From positions 3,176,001-3,240,000 of the forward strand of contig NZ_CP047029.1 in assembly GCF_009796805.1 (NCBI RefSeq): a stretch of 64,000 bases of DNA, read 5' to 3'. This document shows positions 18,693-28,903 of this stretch, in pieces. A program made the translations under genes and the position numbers. The number at the start of each line of letters is the position of its first letter. The stretch's first letter is position 1. Under the pieces are notes generated by a model. The model did not search any database. It had not been told where the DNA came from and saw only the letters and a program-made list of their open reading frames with translations. The DNA is from Algibacter sp. L1A34 (lineage in GTDB: Bacteria > Bacteroidota > Bacteroidia > Flavobacteriales > Flavobacteriaceae).

Positions 18693-21600
18693 TTTAAATA
18701 AAATAAAGGAACCCAAAAGAAAACATAAATTTACTATTAGGCTGCTCATTATTATCGGTTTATTAAGTATTCTTAATTTTTTCTATTGGTTTTTAAAACC
18801 AGAATTAATTGAAAATAAATTACTGTTTTGGTTTTTAGCAGCTGTTTTAATTTTTGGATCTTTAAGAATTGTTTTCTTGTGGTATCATTATTGGAATATT
18901 GCGATTCCTGTAAAAGTAAATTCTAAAAAACAGTTTTCTGTTGATATCCTAACAACCTATTTTCCTGGGGAACCATATGATATGGTAATTGCAACCTTGA
19001 AAGCTATTAAGAAAATAAATCATTCTCATACGGTAACTACATATTTGTGTGACGAAGCTAATGATGATTATCTTAAAAAGTTTTGTGCAGATAATGATAT
19101 AGTTCACGTAACTAGAGATAATAGGATTAATGCTAAAGCGGGAAATATAAATAATGCTCTTAAGCAAGCTACAGGCGAAATTACCTTAATATTAGATCCA
19201 GACCATGTGCCTTTTCCTAATTTTCTGGAAGAAACTATACCTTATTTTGAAGATGAACAAGTTGGCTATGTACAATCTGTTCAAGCATATTATAATTATA
19301 ACGAATCGAAAGTTGCGTTAGCAGCAGCACAGCAAACATTTCATTTTTACGGACCAGTAATGATGTGTATGAATGCTTATGGAACTGTAAATGCAATTGG
19401 AGCTAACTGTATTTTTAGACGAAAGGCCTTAGACTCAATAGGTGGCCATGCTCCAGGACTATCAGAAGATATGCATACGGCAATGCAACTTCATGCTAAA
19501 GGCTGGAAATCTACATACGTACCTAAAGTATTAACAAGAGGTCTAACACCAGCGACCTTAACTGCTTATTATAAACAGCAACTTAAGTGGTCAAGAGGAA
19601 CTTTAGATTTATTAACATCAGTTTATCCTAAGTTATTTAAAAATTTTACTTGGCGACAAAAATTACATTACGGCTTATTGCCAATACATTATTTATCAGG
19701 TATTTTCTTTTTAATTGGTTTTTTAATCCCAATTATATCATTGCTAAATGCGTCATTACCTTGGAAAGGTAATATTATTAATTTTGGACTTATTTACACG
19801 CCTGTATTTGCTTGTTTAATAGGTATCCATATTTATGTGCAACGTTGGTTGTTGCATAAAAGTGAAAGGGGACTTCATTTTTTAGGAGGTATTTTAATGA
19901 TTTGTACTTGGTGGATATATCTCGTTGGTTTTATTTATACCGTAATAGGGAAAAAAGTACCGTATTTGCCTACTCCAAAGAATAGTGAAGGGGTTACAAG
20001 TTTTAAGTTATTGATACCTAATCTAGTTGTGGCATTAGTCTCTATTTTTGCTATAATTTATGGACTTTCTATAGATTTTACTCCATTTACCATTCTTATG
20101 GCTTGTTTTGCAGCTATTAATGCTTTTTTTATGCTGTACACTTTTCGATTTGCATATGATAAACCTTTAGCAGAAAATGCAGCTTTACAGAATTATGATA
20201 AACCATATTTAAAAAATATTAAAAATAAATTTTTTAAATTTTTTAATAAATCAGTTATTTCTATTGTTGTATTGGTAGCATTAACTTGTGGCTCTCTTCA
20301 ATATTATGGCGATTATATTAAATGGAAAGGTGTTTCTCCAGAAATTAAAGTGAAAAATAAAATAAGATACTTGGGTACTTTTACACCTAAGTTTGATAAT
20401 GGTTTAACAGATTTAAAAGAGCTACAAAAATCAATTCGATTTAAAGAAGGTGAATTTGATATAATTTCTTTGTATTTGGCTTGGGATGAAGATATTGAAT
20501 CTAACTTTCCGAAAACATTAATAGATTCTATTTATCAACAGAAATCAACACCGTTAATTACATGGGAACCTTGGTTAAATTCTTTTGCAAGTAATAAAAA
20601 CACAGATGATAAAAATTTATATGAACAAATAGAACAAGGGGAATTTGATGAGTATATATATCGTTTTTCAAAAGTTTTAAAGAATCTTAATCGACCTGTT
20701 TTTATAAGGTTTGCTCACGAATTTGATAATCCTTTTTACCCTTGGTATGTAGAAGGAGAAGAAGATAGTGAAAGTTTTAAAATAGCTTGGATTCATATTT
20801 ATGAAATTTTTAAAAATGTTAGAGCAGATAATGTAATTTGGATATGGAACCCTTGGAAAGCCGAAAATGTTAAAGACTATTATCCTGGTTCTGATTATGT
20901 TGATTGGATTGGAGTTAATGTTTTAAATTATGGTAGTTTAAACAAAGATGGAAAGAATCATGATTTTATTGATTTATATAGCCCTTTTCACGAAGAATTT
21001 AAAAAGCTTCCTGCTACTCCAGTTATAATAGCTGAATTTGGATCTTTAAAAGACCCTAAATCCGCTGAGGTACAGGAAAAGTGGATAGATAGCGCATTTC
21101 AAAATATAGAAAATGAATTTGATGAAATAAAATCGGTAGTTTATTTTAATAGTAAAGTAGATAATAATTTACCACAAGGAGAAAGTTCTAGCATATATTT
21201 AGATTGGACCGTATCATCAGAACAAACCTCTATTAATTTATTTAATAGTAAAAAGGTACCTAATTATGTATTACAACCTTTTAAAAATAAAAGTAATAAA
21301 ATAAAGGAATACGAAAATAATACGAATTCCGAACCCGTTAATTATACAATGGGTGTAAACCTTAAAAAGGGGCATAATTGGGATAAAGATTATCATGTTC
21401 TTACAAGAAATAATTTAGTTTCTGATTTTGAAAAGTTATCAAAACTTGGAATTAAAACAGTTAATTACTTAGGTAATTCGGTTTATGATTATAATGTACT
21501 AAATGTAAGTAAAGCTAAAGGTATTGATATTTCATATAGTTTTTGGGTGCCAGAAAATTTGGATTTTGTTCTTGATACATTAAAAACTACCGCATTAAAA

Positions 21601-22491
21601 AAAGAAATAGTTAATAAAGTACGTTCTTTAAAGGATAATAAACAAATCTTTAGGTGGCATATAAAAAATGATGTGTTGTATTTACAGAAAGATTTTTATC
21701 AGAAACCAGAACTTTTATATCAGAATGAAGCTTATGCATTATGGATTAAAGATTTGTTGGCACAGATAAAAAAAATAGACTCTAAAAGATTGGTTGTTTT
21801 AGATTTTGAAGTAAATAAACAAACTAAATATCACATAAATTATATTTTAAATTATGTTAAAAATATAGATATTATTGGTTTGGTAGCTGAATATGATGAA
21901 GATTTGGAAGATGTTATAGGTTTTTTGAAAAAAATTAATAAGCCTTTCGTCTTGAGTGATATAGATATAAAAACTATTAGAAATCATAAAATAATTGAGA
22001 AAAAAATACCTTTTTATATCAGGCAATGGCAAGATGAACACGAAAGTAATCATCTTAATTTTAATGGATTAATAGATAGAAAAGGAAGATACAAAGCAGA
22101 ATATTCAGAATTTTTAACTTTAGTAGGTAAAAAGAAATTAGTTGATAATGATGATGTGTTCAATATCTTAAAACCATCTAGATATATTTTTGATGGTCAA
22201 AAGTATGTCTATCATGCATTGGTTTTTAATAGAGATAGTGATTCTTGGGACTTTGCATCAAAGTATAAAGATTTAAAGTATGAATGGTCATTAATAAAGT
22301 GTGATGAATTTGGTAATTATTTAGCTATAAATGAAATAGGGGAAACATCTGAATTGGTTTTAAAAGTGCCAAAGATATATCATTTGTATAGGCTACGCTT
22401 AGCAATAATAAAAAATGATAATATTATTGCTTCAATAGTAACTGAGCTAAATACGCCAATTTTAGAATTAGATGATATAAATAAAGATTAG
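18685..22491 (+). CDS. Glycosyltransferase family 2 fused to GH26-like and second barrel domains
   Basis: A 1268-residue multi-domain membrane protein. Two membrane helices (about 17-36 and 45-68) lead into a processive GT2 domain with CDEANDD, the DPD at 171-173, GANCIFRR, SED at 260-262 and QQLKW at 298-302 (Q-x-x-R-W with Lys for Arg). About five helices follow to residue 490 and another at 523-540. Residues 555-860 form a GH26-like barrel with FAHEFDNPFYPWY (His678-Glu679) and IIAEFGS (Glu784). Residues 885-1150 resemble a further barrel, and 1155-1268 a beta-sandwich like that of the preceding gene. No PilZ domain is seen. It probably polymerises and modifies an exopolysaccharide; the sugar is unknown. 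Confidence 0.82.
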   Translation: MNNLNKIKEPKRKHKFTIRLLIIIGLLSILNFFYWFLKPELIENKLLFWFLAAVLIFGSLRIVFLWYHYWNIAIPVKVNSKKQFSVDILTTYFPGEPYDMVIATLKAIKKINHSHTVTTYLCDEANDDYLKKFCADNDIVHVTRDNRINAKAGNINNALKQATGEITLILDPDHVPFPNFLEETIPYFEDEQVGYVQSVQAYYNYNESKVALAAAQQTFHFYGPVMMCMNAYGTVNAIGANCIFRRKALDSIGGHAPGLSEDMHTAMQLHAKGWKSTYVPKVLTRGLTPATLTAYYKQQLKWSRGTLDLLTSVYPKLFKNFTWRQKLHYGLLPIHYLSGIFFLIGFLIPIISLLNASLPWKGNIINFGLIYTPVFACLIGIHIYVQRWLLHKSERGLHFLGGILMICTWWIYLVGFIYTVIGKKVPYLPTPKNSEGVTSFKLLIPNLVVALVSIFAIIYGLSIDFTPFTILMACFAAINAFFMLYTFRFAYDKPLAENAALQNYDKPYLKNIKNKFFKFFNKSVISIVVLVALTCGSLQYYGDYIKWKGVSPEIKVKNKIRYLGTFTPKFDNGLTDLKELQKSIRFKEGEFDIISLYLAWDEDIESNFPKTLIDSIYQQKSTPLITWEPWLNSFASNKNTDDKNLYEQIEQGEFDEYIYRFSKVLKNLNRPVFIRFAHEFDNPFYPWYVEGEEDSESFKIAWIHIYEIFKNVRADNVIWIWNPWKAENVKDYYPGSDYVDWIGVNVLNYGSLNKDGKNHDFIDLYSPFHEEFKKLPATPVIIAEFGSLKDPKSAEVQEKWIDSAFQNIENEFDEIKSVVYFNSKVDNNLPQGESSSIYLDWTVSSEQTSINLFNSKKVPNYVLQPFKNKSNKIKEYENNTNSEPVNYTMGVNLKKGHNWDKDYHVLTRNNLVSDFEKLSKLGIKTVNYLGNSVYDYNVLNVSKAKGIDISYSFWVPENLDFVLDTLKTTALKKEIVNKVRSLKDNKQIFRWHIKNDVLYLQKDFYQKPELLYQNEAYALWIKDLLAQIKKIDSKRLVVLDFEVNKQTKYHINYILNYVKNIDIIGLVAEYDEDLEDVIGFLKKINKPFVLSDIDIKTIRNHKIIEKKIPFYIRQWQDEHESNHLNFNGLIDRKGRYKAEYSEFLTLVGKKKLVDNDDVFNILKPSRYIFDGQKYVYHALVFNRDSDSWDFASKYKDLKYEWSLIKCDEFGNYLAINEIGETSELVLKVPKIYHLYRLRLAIIKNDNIIASIVTELNTPILELDDINKD

Positions 22492-22752
22492 ATCGATTAA
22501 AAAGTGTTGATTTTTAAGTTTTACTTCTTTTTTGGTTAGTATTTGTTTTTAGGTATTATCTCAAAATAAGCCTACTTGTAAGTAGATAATTCTAGATATT
22601 TTATTTCTTTTGTATTATTATACCCTATATTTTTTAATTCGAGTGAGGTGTTTTTCTTAGCATAAATTCACGAAAACAACGTTTTATATTATTGTAAAAA
22701 ACGACAGTTTCTTTTTACGTAACATCAAAATAAATATATCAATTATATGTTT

Positions 22753-24615
22753 TTATTTCAATATTTGTTCATTTAATATTAATTTAAGATACTCGTCTGC
22801 TCCCCATAGAGTAAGGTGGTTTTTGTCAAACATATAGGGTATGTAGTCTGGTGATACTTTTTGATTTAGAAGATTATAGACATCAATATAAATTTCCTTT
22901 GGAATAAACGATTTAAGAAACTCGTTTGTATCGTAAGATTTAATGTTAATAAAATCAGTCATATCTATGTATTTATACACTATTTTTTTACTCGATATAG
23001 CAGGGAACGGGAGAGAATAGTTTTCAGTCTGACCAATAATTTTAACTTTAATGTTATTTTGTTTAAAATAATCAATTAGCTCTATTATTTTAACTTTTAG
23101 ATCATCATTTGAGTATCCTTGTCCACCAGACCAATTTGCTGAAATAATTACCAAGTCTATTTTTGTAGAATTTTCAGGTATAAAATCCTTCAAAATGTAA
23201 TTGGTTAGCTTTACATTTTCCTCTCTACCATTACTATTCAATAAAGGAAAACAGTAAGAGGTGGTCGCCTGAATTAAATTCATGTCTAGTAAATTCAATG
23301 CATTTTTAAGACTTAAAGAGAATTCTGCGGCATGGCTATCTCCCATTAAAAGAACATTTTTTTTTGAATCGGATAATTGAATACAATCAGCATTAGAAAA
23401 ATCTTCATAATAAAAGCTATCATCGAAAAAACATTTCCCTACATTAAACTGGTCTGTTATTTGGTCTAAATGACCTTCTTTATAATCTGCCAATTCTAGC
23501 GTTTTATCATTAATAAAAAGCTTGTTTATATGGAAAGACCCCATGATTACAGAAAAACCTATTACAATTAAAGGTATTAATAATCTTCTTTTTAACGAAA
23601 AGAAAAGATTCTTATTTGTTTCGATATATTTATATGAAGCATAAGAAATTAGAATAACAACAGCTAAAAGTATTATTGTAAAATATACTCCTTTAAAGCC
23701 TAGGCTAGATGCAATTACAAATAATGGCCAATGCCATAAGTATAGTGAGTATGATATTTTACCAAAAAAACCGATAATTTTGTTTTTAAAAAGTGTAAAA
23801 GGTGTATTGCATAGTATTAAAACAGAAGCACTAACTACAGGAATTAATGTATATAAACTAGGCCAATTAGGCCATGAATAATTTGAATCATACGTGAATA
23901 TAAATACTCCCATTGTAGTTAAAGAAATAATGGATAAAATATTTCTTAAATTAGTCGGTACCTTTTCTACAAAGCGATCTTCATATAACACAATCAAGCA
24001 TCCAATTAGCATTTCCCAAGATCGTGCCGGAAACATATAGAAGGCAAATGATGGGTGATGATTGCCAAGCCAGATAGAGACAGCAAAACTAACAGCAAGC
24101 GCCGCTATTATAATCATACTAAATACCTTTCTGTTGTTAAGAAAAAGTTTTTTAATAAGAAGTAATAATAACGGGTAAATCATATAAAACTGCCACTCTA
24201 CTGACAGGGACCAAGAATGGAGTAATGGATTAGTATCTGAGGATGGGTCAAAATAACCTGAATTTAACCAATAATAGATATTTGATAGAAATAGCTCACT
24301 ACTTATTGCATATTTTGATAGTAGTTTGTGTTCAGATGGCCACAAGAAAATACTTCCTAATAATTGAACAGCAACAATTAATACTAATAAAGTGGGTACT
24401 ATTCTAACAAATCTTTTTTTATAAAAAACGATTAAAGAAAAAGATGATTTTTCAAATCCTTTCAAGATAATTTTTGACATCAAATAGCCTGATATCACGA
24501 AGAAAATATCAACACCTGCAAAACCTCCAGAAAAATATGGAACTTTAAAATGATAAAATATTACAAAAATTACAGCAAAAGCTCTTAAAGCATTAATGTC
24601 ATTTCTAAACTTCAT
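22753..24615 (-). CDS. Acyltransferase 3 / SGNH protein (OafA type)
   Basis: Transfers acyl groups, usually acetyl, to extracytoplasmic polysaccharide. The 620-residue protein begins LRAFAVIFVIFYHF with the conserved His of the acyltransferase-3 family and FSGGFAGVDIFFVISGYL, has about ten membrane helices to residue 365, then a periplasmic SGNH domain with LLMGDSHAAEFS (block I Ser) near 425 and DKNHLTLWGADEYL (block V Asp/His) near the end. Length and layout match OafA-like O-acetylases. It converges on the glycosyltransferase gene and is likely to decorate its product. Confidence 0.87.
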   Translation of the reverse strand: MKFRNDINALRAFAVIFVIFYHFKVPYFSGGFAGVDIFFVISGYLMSKIILKGFEKSSFSLIVFYKKRFVRIVPTLLVLIVAVQLLGSIFLWPSEHKLLSKYAISSELFLSNIYYWLNSGYFDPSSDTNPLLHSWSLSVEWQFYMIYPLLLLLIKKLFLNNRKVFSMIIIAALAVSFAVSIWLGNHHPSFAFYMFPARSWEMLIGCLIVLYEDRFVEKVPTNLRNILSIISLTTMGVFIFTYDSNYSWPNWPSLYTLIPVVSASVLILCNTPFTLFKNKIIGFFGKISYSLYLWHWPLFVIASSLGFKGVYFTIILLAVVILISYASYKYIETNKNLFFSLKRRLLIPLIVIGFSVIMGSFHINKLFINDKTLELADYKEGHLDQITDQFNVGKCFFDDSFYYEDFSNADCIQLSDSKKNVLLMGDSHAAEFSLSLKNALNLLDMNLIQATTSYCFPLLNSNGREENVKLTNYILKDFIPENSTKIDLVIISANWSGGQGYSNDDLKVKIIELIDYFKQNNIKVKIIGQTENYSLPFPAISSKKIVYKYIDMTDFINIKSYDTNEFLKSFIPKEIYIDVYNLLNQKVSPDYIPYMFDKNHLTLWGADEYLKLILNEQILK

Positions 24616-25330
24616 ATAAATATCTTTGCTAACTTAAAGTTTAACTCCAACTTTTTAAACTCAAACAGCTACTAATTGACATTGCAATTCGGCTATACAA
24701 TTACTTAGTGTATGGCTAGTAGGTGAGAGGTTTAGTAGTTAGCTTTTAAGTATTTTCAAATCAAATATAAACATTTTGTTTTTACTTTTTTAATATAGAA
24801 AAGACAAATTTTACATTTAGCGATGCTTAGTCAAGCTTCAAATTGTAATAAACTAAAATGAGTTGGATCAAGCTCGTATAATCCATAGGTGTATTAGCTT
24901 TTATATGCGTGAAAGTGATAGTTTGATTTTCTTATCATATAGATGCTTTATGTTTATAAAATAAGAAAATTAATAACTTGTTTTTAAACGAATTATCATA
25001 TATTTTTGAATAAGTTTTAATCTATAAATTATCTTTTTTTCAATTAGTAATTTTATTAAGCCAATAGCTTCAGGGGCTCAATGAGTGTATAATGTTACTA
25101 ATTATATCATTAGAAAAAAGTGAGGTCTAAAACCTGTATCACAAATGAAGGAAAAAAAATAATACTTTTAAATTTAAAGAATGATAAGAGAGAATCTTAC
25201 AATCTAATCTCCGGAAAGCTGAAAATATTAAAAAAATGATAGATAGATTAGGGCAAGTAACAGAATTATGGAGATTTAGTAGTTAAGGTCGAGATTATCA
25301 GTATTGGTGCAACTTTTTAAAATTTTAAAT
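24616..25330. other. 715-nt intergenic region between divergent acyltransferase and beta-helix genes
   Basis: Strongly AT-rich, with no coding frame of note, tRNA or repeat family that I recognise. It must hold the two divergent promoters, but no box is convincing. The lack of features and drift in composition could reflect a degraded gene, though no protein similarity is visible. Confidence 0.45.
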
Positions 25331-26833
25331 ATGAAAGATATATTGCTTTTAGTTCTATTATGTATAACTACCGTATGCCATGCTCAGACTAATTATTATT
25401 TAGATAATACAGATGGAGATGATAACAATTTAGGCACAAGCGAAATTGCCGCTTTTCGAAGTTTAAAAAAAATAAATAAACAACTTTTAACTGCTGGAGA
25501 TTCCATTTTTTTTAAAAGAGGCAATACGTGGATAGGAACTTTGAAGCCCAAAGGAAATGGTATATTAGGAAAGCGAATTTTTATTGGCGCTTATGGAGAA
25601 GGTAGTTTACCTATAATAGATGCTGAAGGAAAAAAAGGAGATGATGATTTCTTGTCGGCAGGTATTATATTTTTTAATCAAGAATATTGGGAAATAAGAG
25701 ATTTAGAAGTTCGAAATTTTGAAAAAGAAAATCCAATAAAACCAACAAAAAAAGCAGGTATTCTAATTTTGGCAAAAGATATTGGAACATTGCATGATTT
25801 TAAATTAGAAAATTTAAAAATAAGTAATGTAAATGGCTCTCTAAAAACAAGAACAAATGGGGGTGTTTTTTTTAATGTTATTGCAGATAAAGTTTCTGAA
25901 AAAAGAATACCTACTAATTTTGATGGAATTTATATAAATAATTGTCATTTTGTAGATGTAGATCGTGGTGGTTTTATAAATCAATCTTTCTGGAAGAAGC
26001 GCGATATAGATTCGGAATATGGTGAATTGTGTGCAGATGGTAAAACTCATAATTGGTTTCCTAGTTATAATATCGTTATTGAGAATTCTAAATTTGAAAA
26101 TATCGGTGGAAATGGTTTGGTTACGCGTGTGGCAGAATCGCCTCTAGTTCAATATAACTTGTTTGTTAAGTGTGGTTCTAAAACAACAGGGAATGCTTCT
26201 TATCCATACAATTGTGATAATGCATTATGGCAATACAATGAAGCTTGCTATACAGTTTATAATGAAGGAGATGCCGATGCTAGTGGATTTGATAGTGATT
26301 ATATGTGTAAAAACACGATTATACAATATAACTATAGCCACCATAACGGTTGGGGTGGGCTATTGGTTTGTTCTTGGGGAAAAGTTAAAAATTCTTTTAA
26401 TGATGGTACAATTGTACGCCATAATATTTTTCAGGATGAGAAGCATCACATGATCCGTTTCTCTGGAAATATTACAAATACAGAGATTTCTAATAATCTT
26501 TTTGTGACGGATACAGAAATAGATGATGTAATGATGTGGTATAAACAATGGGGATATGTTTGGCCAGACAAAACGGCGATCAAAGGGAATATTTTTTATA
26601 ATCAAGGAACAGCTAATTTTTTAAAGTTAGGAAAAACAAGTAATAATTCAATTACAGGAAATATATTATACGGAAGTAAATTTTTAGATTTTAAAAAATT
26701 AGAATTTGTCCATAATAAAAAGGATAATAAAAATATGAAATCGAACATTAATCAAATTAAGAAAATAGGTGCTAGAAATAATCTTTCAGTTTCAAAAGCA
26801 GAGAAGGTGATTAATATAATATGGGATAACTAA
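25331..26833 (+). CDS. Secreted right-handed parallel beta-helix protein
   Basis: A 500-residue exported protein. The chosen ATG at 25331 gives the signal peptide MKDILLLVLLCITTVCHAQ; an ATG-less extension of nine codons upstream would bury it. The mature start NYYLDNTDGDDNNLGTSEIAAFRSLKKIN is the usual opening of polysaccharide lyase-like or carbohydrate-binding beta-helices, and later stretches show the repeated strand-turn pattern (IVIENSKFENIGGNG, IIQYNYSHHNGWGG, IVRHNIFQDEKHH, ISNNLFVTD). No lyase catalytic set is identified. The neighbours suggest it cuts or binds envelope polysaccharide. Confidence 0.78.
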   Translation: MKDILLLVLLCITTVCHAQTNYYLDNTDGDDNNLGTSEIAAFRSLKKINKQLLTAGDSIFFKRGNTWIGTLKPKGNGILGKRIFIGAYGEGSLPIIDAEGKKGDDDFLSAGIIFFNQEYWEIRDLEVRNFEKENPIKPTKKAGILILAKDIGTLHDFKLENLKISNVNGSLKTRTNGGVFFNVIADKVSEKRIPTNFDGIYINNCHFVDVDRGGFINQSFWKKRDIDSEYGELCADGKTHNWFPSYNIVIENSKFENIGGNGLVTRVAESPLVQYNLFVKCGSKTTGNASYPYNCDNALWQYNEACYTVYNEGDADASGFDSDYMCKNTIIQYNYSHHNGWGGLLVCSWGKVKNSFNDGTIVRHNIFQDEKHHMIRFSGNITNTEISNNLFVTDTEIDDVMMWYKQWGYVWPDKTAIKGNIFYNQGTANFLKLGKTSNNSITGNILYGSKFLDFKKLEFVHNKKDNKNMKSNINQIKKIGARNNLSVSKAEKVINIIWDN

Positions 26834-26870
26834 GGGGGCTAAAAACATTACCTGTTACCATTGTAGGTTA

Positions 26871-26907
26871 TAACTAAAAAAACATTGTTATTAATATTTT
26901 TTAGTTA
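26871..26907. terminator. Bidirectional terminator between convergent genes
   Basis: Eleven-base inverted repeat TAACTAAAAAA (26871-26881) and TTTTTTAGTTA (26897-26907) with a 15-nt loop. The A and T tracts give a U-run in either direction, suited to the beta-helix gene and the leftward LytTR regulator. Confidence 0.65.
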
Positions 26908-26944
26908 AGAATCCATAATTTATTAAAGTGTTTAAAAAAGGTTT

Positions 26945-27661
26945 TTAGAATTTCTCAAGCACTTTCAAAACATCCTTTTTATAACTCCTACTAATAGTTA
27001 ACGATGTTTTATTAATAGTTACTTCTTCATTAGTAAACGATGTAATATAGTTAAGTGCAATAATAAACGATCTATGTATTCTTAAAAAGGCTTCACTAGG
27101 CAGTTTAGCTTCGATAGCACTAATAGTTTCCCGGGTTACAATGGTTTCATTTTCTAGATGGATTTTTATATAATCGCTATAGCTTTCAATATATAGAATA
27201 GAATCAAAATCAATCTTAATCATGCGCCTATCTGCTCTCACAAACATAAAGTTATGCAGTTCTTGTACAGGCGTTTTTAAGTGGTTGTAAGTTGTGTAAA
27301 TATCAAAATAAGTATTAACGGCTTTCAATAACCTATCAAAAGAAATAGGTTTCAATAAATAATCTACGGCTTGCAACTCAAAACCTTCAACTGCATAATC
27401 TCGATAGGCTGTGGTGAAAATAATTTTGATGTCTTTATTAATAGATTTAGCAAACGAAATTCCAGATATTTCCGGCATATTGATATCTAAAAACACCAAA
27501 TCAATTTTATGCTTATTCAAACAATTAAACGCTTCAATAGCATTGTTACAACTCGCAACAATTTCGATGTTGTCAATTTCCGATAAATGTTTAGCTATAA
27601 TATCTCTTGCTATACTTTCATCATCAACAATAATGCACGAAATGTTTTTGTTTTGCTGCAT
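26945..27661 (-). CDS. LytTR-family response regulator
   Basis: A 238-residue two-component regulator. The receiver domain (1-120) has the acidic VDDE pair, Asp59 in FLDINMP as phospho-acceptor, TTAY and the LLKPI lysine. A LytTR DNA-binding domain fills 140-238 (FVRADRRMIKIDFDSILYIES, LRIHRSFIIALNYI, ISRSYK). It follows the histidine kinase gene by 2 nt, so the two form one operon. The target is not evident. Confidence 0.92.
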   Translation of the reverse strand: MQQNKNISCIIVDDESIARDIIAKHLSEIDNIEIVASCNNAIEAFNCLNKHKIDLVFLDINMPEISGISFAKSINKDIKIIFTTAYRDYAVEGFELQAVDYLLKPISFDRLLKAVNTYFDIYTTYNHLKTPVQELHNFMFVRADRRMIKIDFDSILYIESYSDYIKIHLENETIVTRETISAIEAKLPSEAFLRIHRSFIIALNYITSFTNEEVTINKTSLTISRSYKKDVLKVLEKF

Positions 27662-27663
27662 AT

Positions 27664-28713
27664 TTAATTCAATTTTAATTTCAAATTTACTTTAAAAAAA
27701 TCTTCATTTTGTTCGATTTTTAATTCATATTGATTTGAATATAAGAGTTCTAATCGCTTTTTTATGTTTTCCAATCCAATTCCATTTGTGTTTGTTTCAG
27801 AAGAAGAAGAAGTGTTTTTAACGTGTAAGTTAATCTGATTTTTATGGCAATGTAAATTAATGTCAATAACTAAATTTCCATTCTTTATAACGCCATGTTT
27901 AAAACTGTTTTCAATAAAAGGAAGCAATAACATGGGGGCTATTTTTAATTCTTCGGAAATAGTATTGGTTTTAAAATTAATATTTAAAGTGTTATTGAAG
28001 CGCATTTTTTCTAGAGCGATATAATCTTGGATATGATGTATTTCTTCAGTTAAAGAAACAAAAGGTTTATCAGTTTGGTAAAGTAAATAATCTAGGAGAT
28101 TAGATAATTTTAAAATCATATCAGGAGTTTCATCTGCTTTTTTAAGAGCAAATCCATACAATGTATTTAAGGTATTGAATAAAAAATGCGGGTGAATTTG
28201 CATTTTTAAATAGTTTAATTCTTGCTCCTTAAACTTAAGTTGAGTTTCAAGTATTTTTGTCTCTAGTTTTTTTGTTTCCTCGCTATGTTTTACATTTAGT
28301 TTAAGCAGTTTAAAAGCACTTACAACTATAACTACTAAATACACAGCTGTGGCTACGAGTAATAAGCTTTTACTAATAGGAGCCATGTTTTGAAGCTGAA
28401 AATGCGATAAATAAATGAGGCCATAAAAAACAGAAACTACAATTAAATATGCCGAAATTATAAACGTATACAAACTATACAAGCTAAATAAAGCATAGCG
28501 CTTTTTTACAAAATAATCTGGAATAAGTTTATATATAGAAACGTATGTTGTAGCAATGGTTATAGGCATTAAAAACAAAGAAAAAGAGAATACATAATTA
28601 AAATCGGCACTATTGAAGCCAAAAAAATAAGTGTAAAATAGTAACACACCACACCAAAAAACACAATGGAGTAGTACTTGCCCAATTTTATTTAATATCA
28701 ATTTTGTTATCAT
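27664..28713 (-). CDS. LytS-like membrane sensor histidine kinase
   Basis: A 349-residue kinase. Four membrane helices occupy about 10-145, followed by a coiled coil (EETKKLETKILETQLKFKEQEL) and the His_kinase domain (PF06580 type) with the phospho-acceptor in MQIHPHFLFNTLNTLYGF, then the ATPase domain with LLPFIENSFKHG (N box) and GIGLENIKKRL (G box). It is the partner of the LytTR regulator. No sensor domain beyond the membrane helices is seen, so the signal is unknown. Confidence 0.9.
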   Translation of the reverse strand: MITKLILNKIGQVLLHCVFWCGVLLFYTYFFGFNSADFNYVFSFSLFLMPITIATTYVSIYKLIPDYFVKKRYALFSLYSLYTFIISAYLIVVSVFYGLIYLSHFQLQNMAPISKSLLLVATAVYLVVIVVSAFKLLKLNVKHSEETKKLETKILETQLKFKEQELNYLKMQIHPHFLFNTLNTLYGFALKKADETPDMILKLSNLLDYLLYQTDKPFVSLTEEIHHIQDYIALEKMRFNNTLNINFKTNTISEELKIAPMLLLPFIENSFKHGVIKNGNLVIDINLHCHKNQINLHVKNTSSSSETNTNGIGLENIKKRLELLYSNQYELKIEQNEDFFKVNLKLKLN

Positions 28714-28903
28714 AACTTTGCTATAGCCTTACAATAATACTATATTTTTGATTTTAATAGGTGCTTTGTAGATAGATAACTGATTCTGTTAGGGATTTAA
28801 CTTAAAGTTATATTAGGTGCTAATCTTGCCATCTATCGCATTTTAGTATTTAAAGATTGAGAAGTGACTAGGTTTGTATTATGTTTAATTAAAACCATTA
28901 ATT

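Noticed and set aside
24616-25330. Possible decayed gene in the long intergenic gap
   Set aside because: No stretch of recognisable protein in any frame; only AT-rich DNA.
26163-26453. 96-codon frame inside the beta-helix gene
   Set aside because: Out of frame with a gene that has a clear signal peptide and repeat pattern; no family resemblance.
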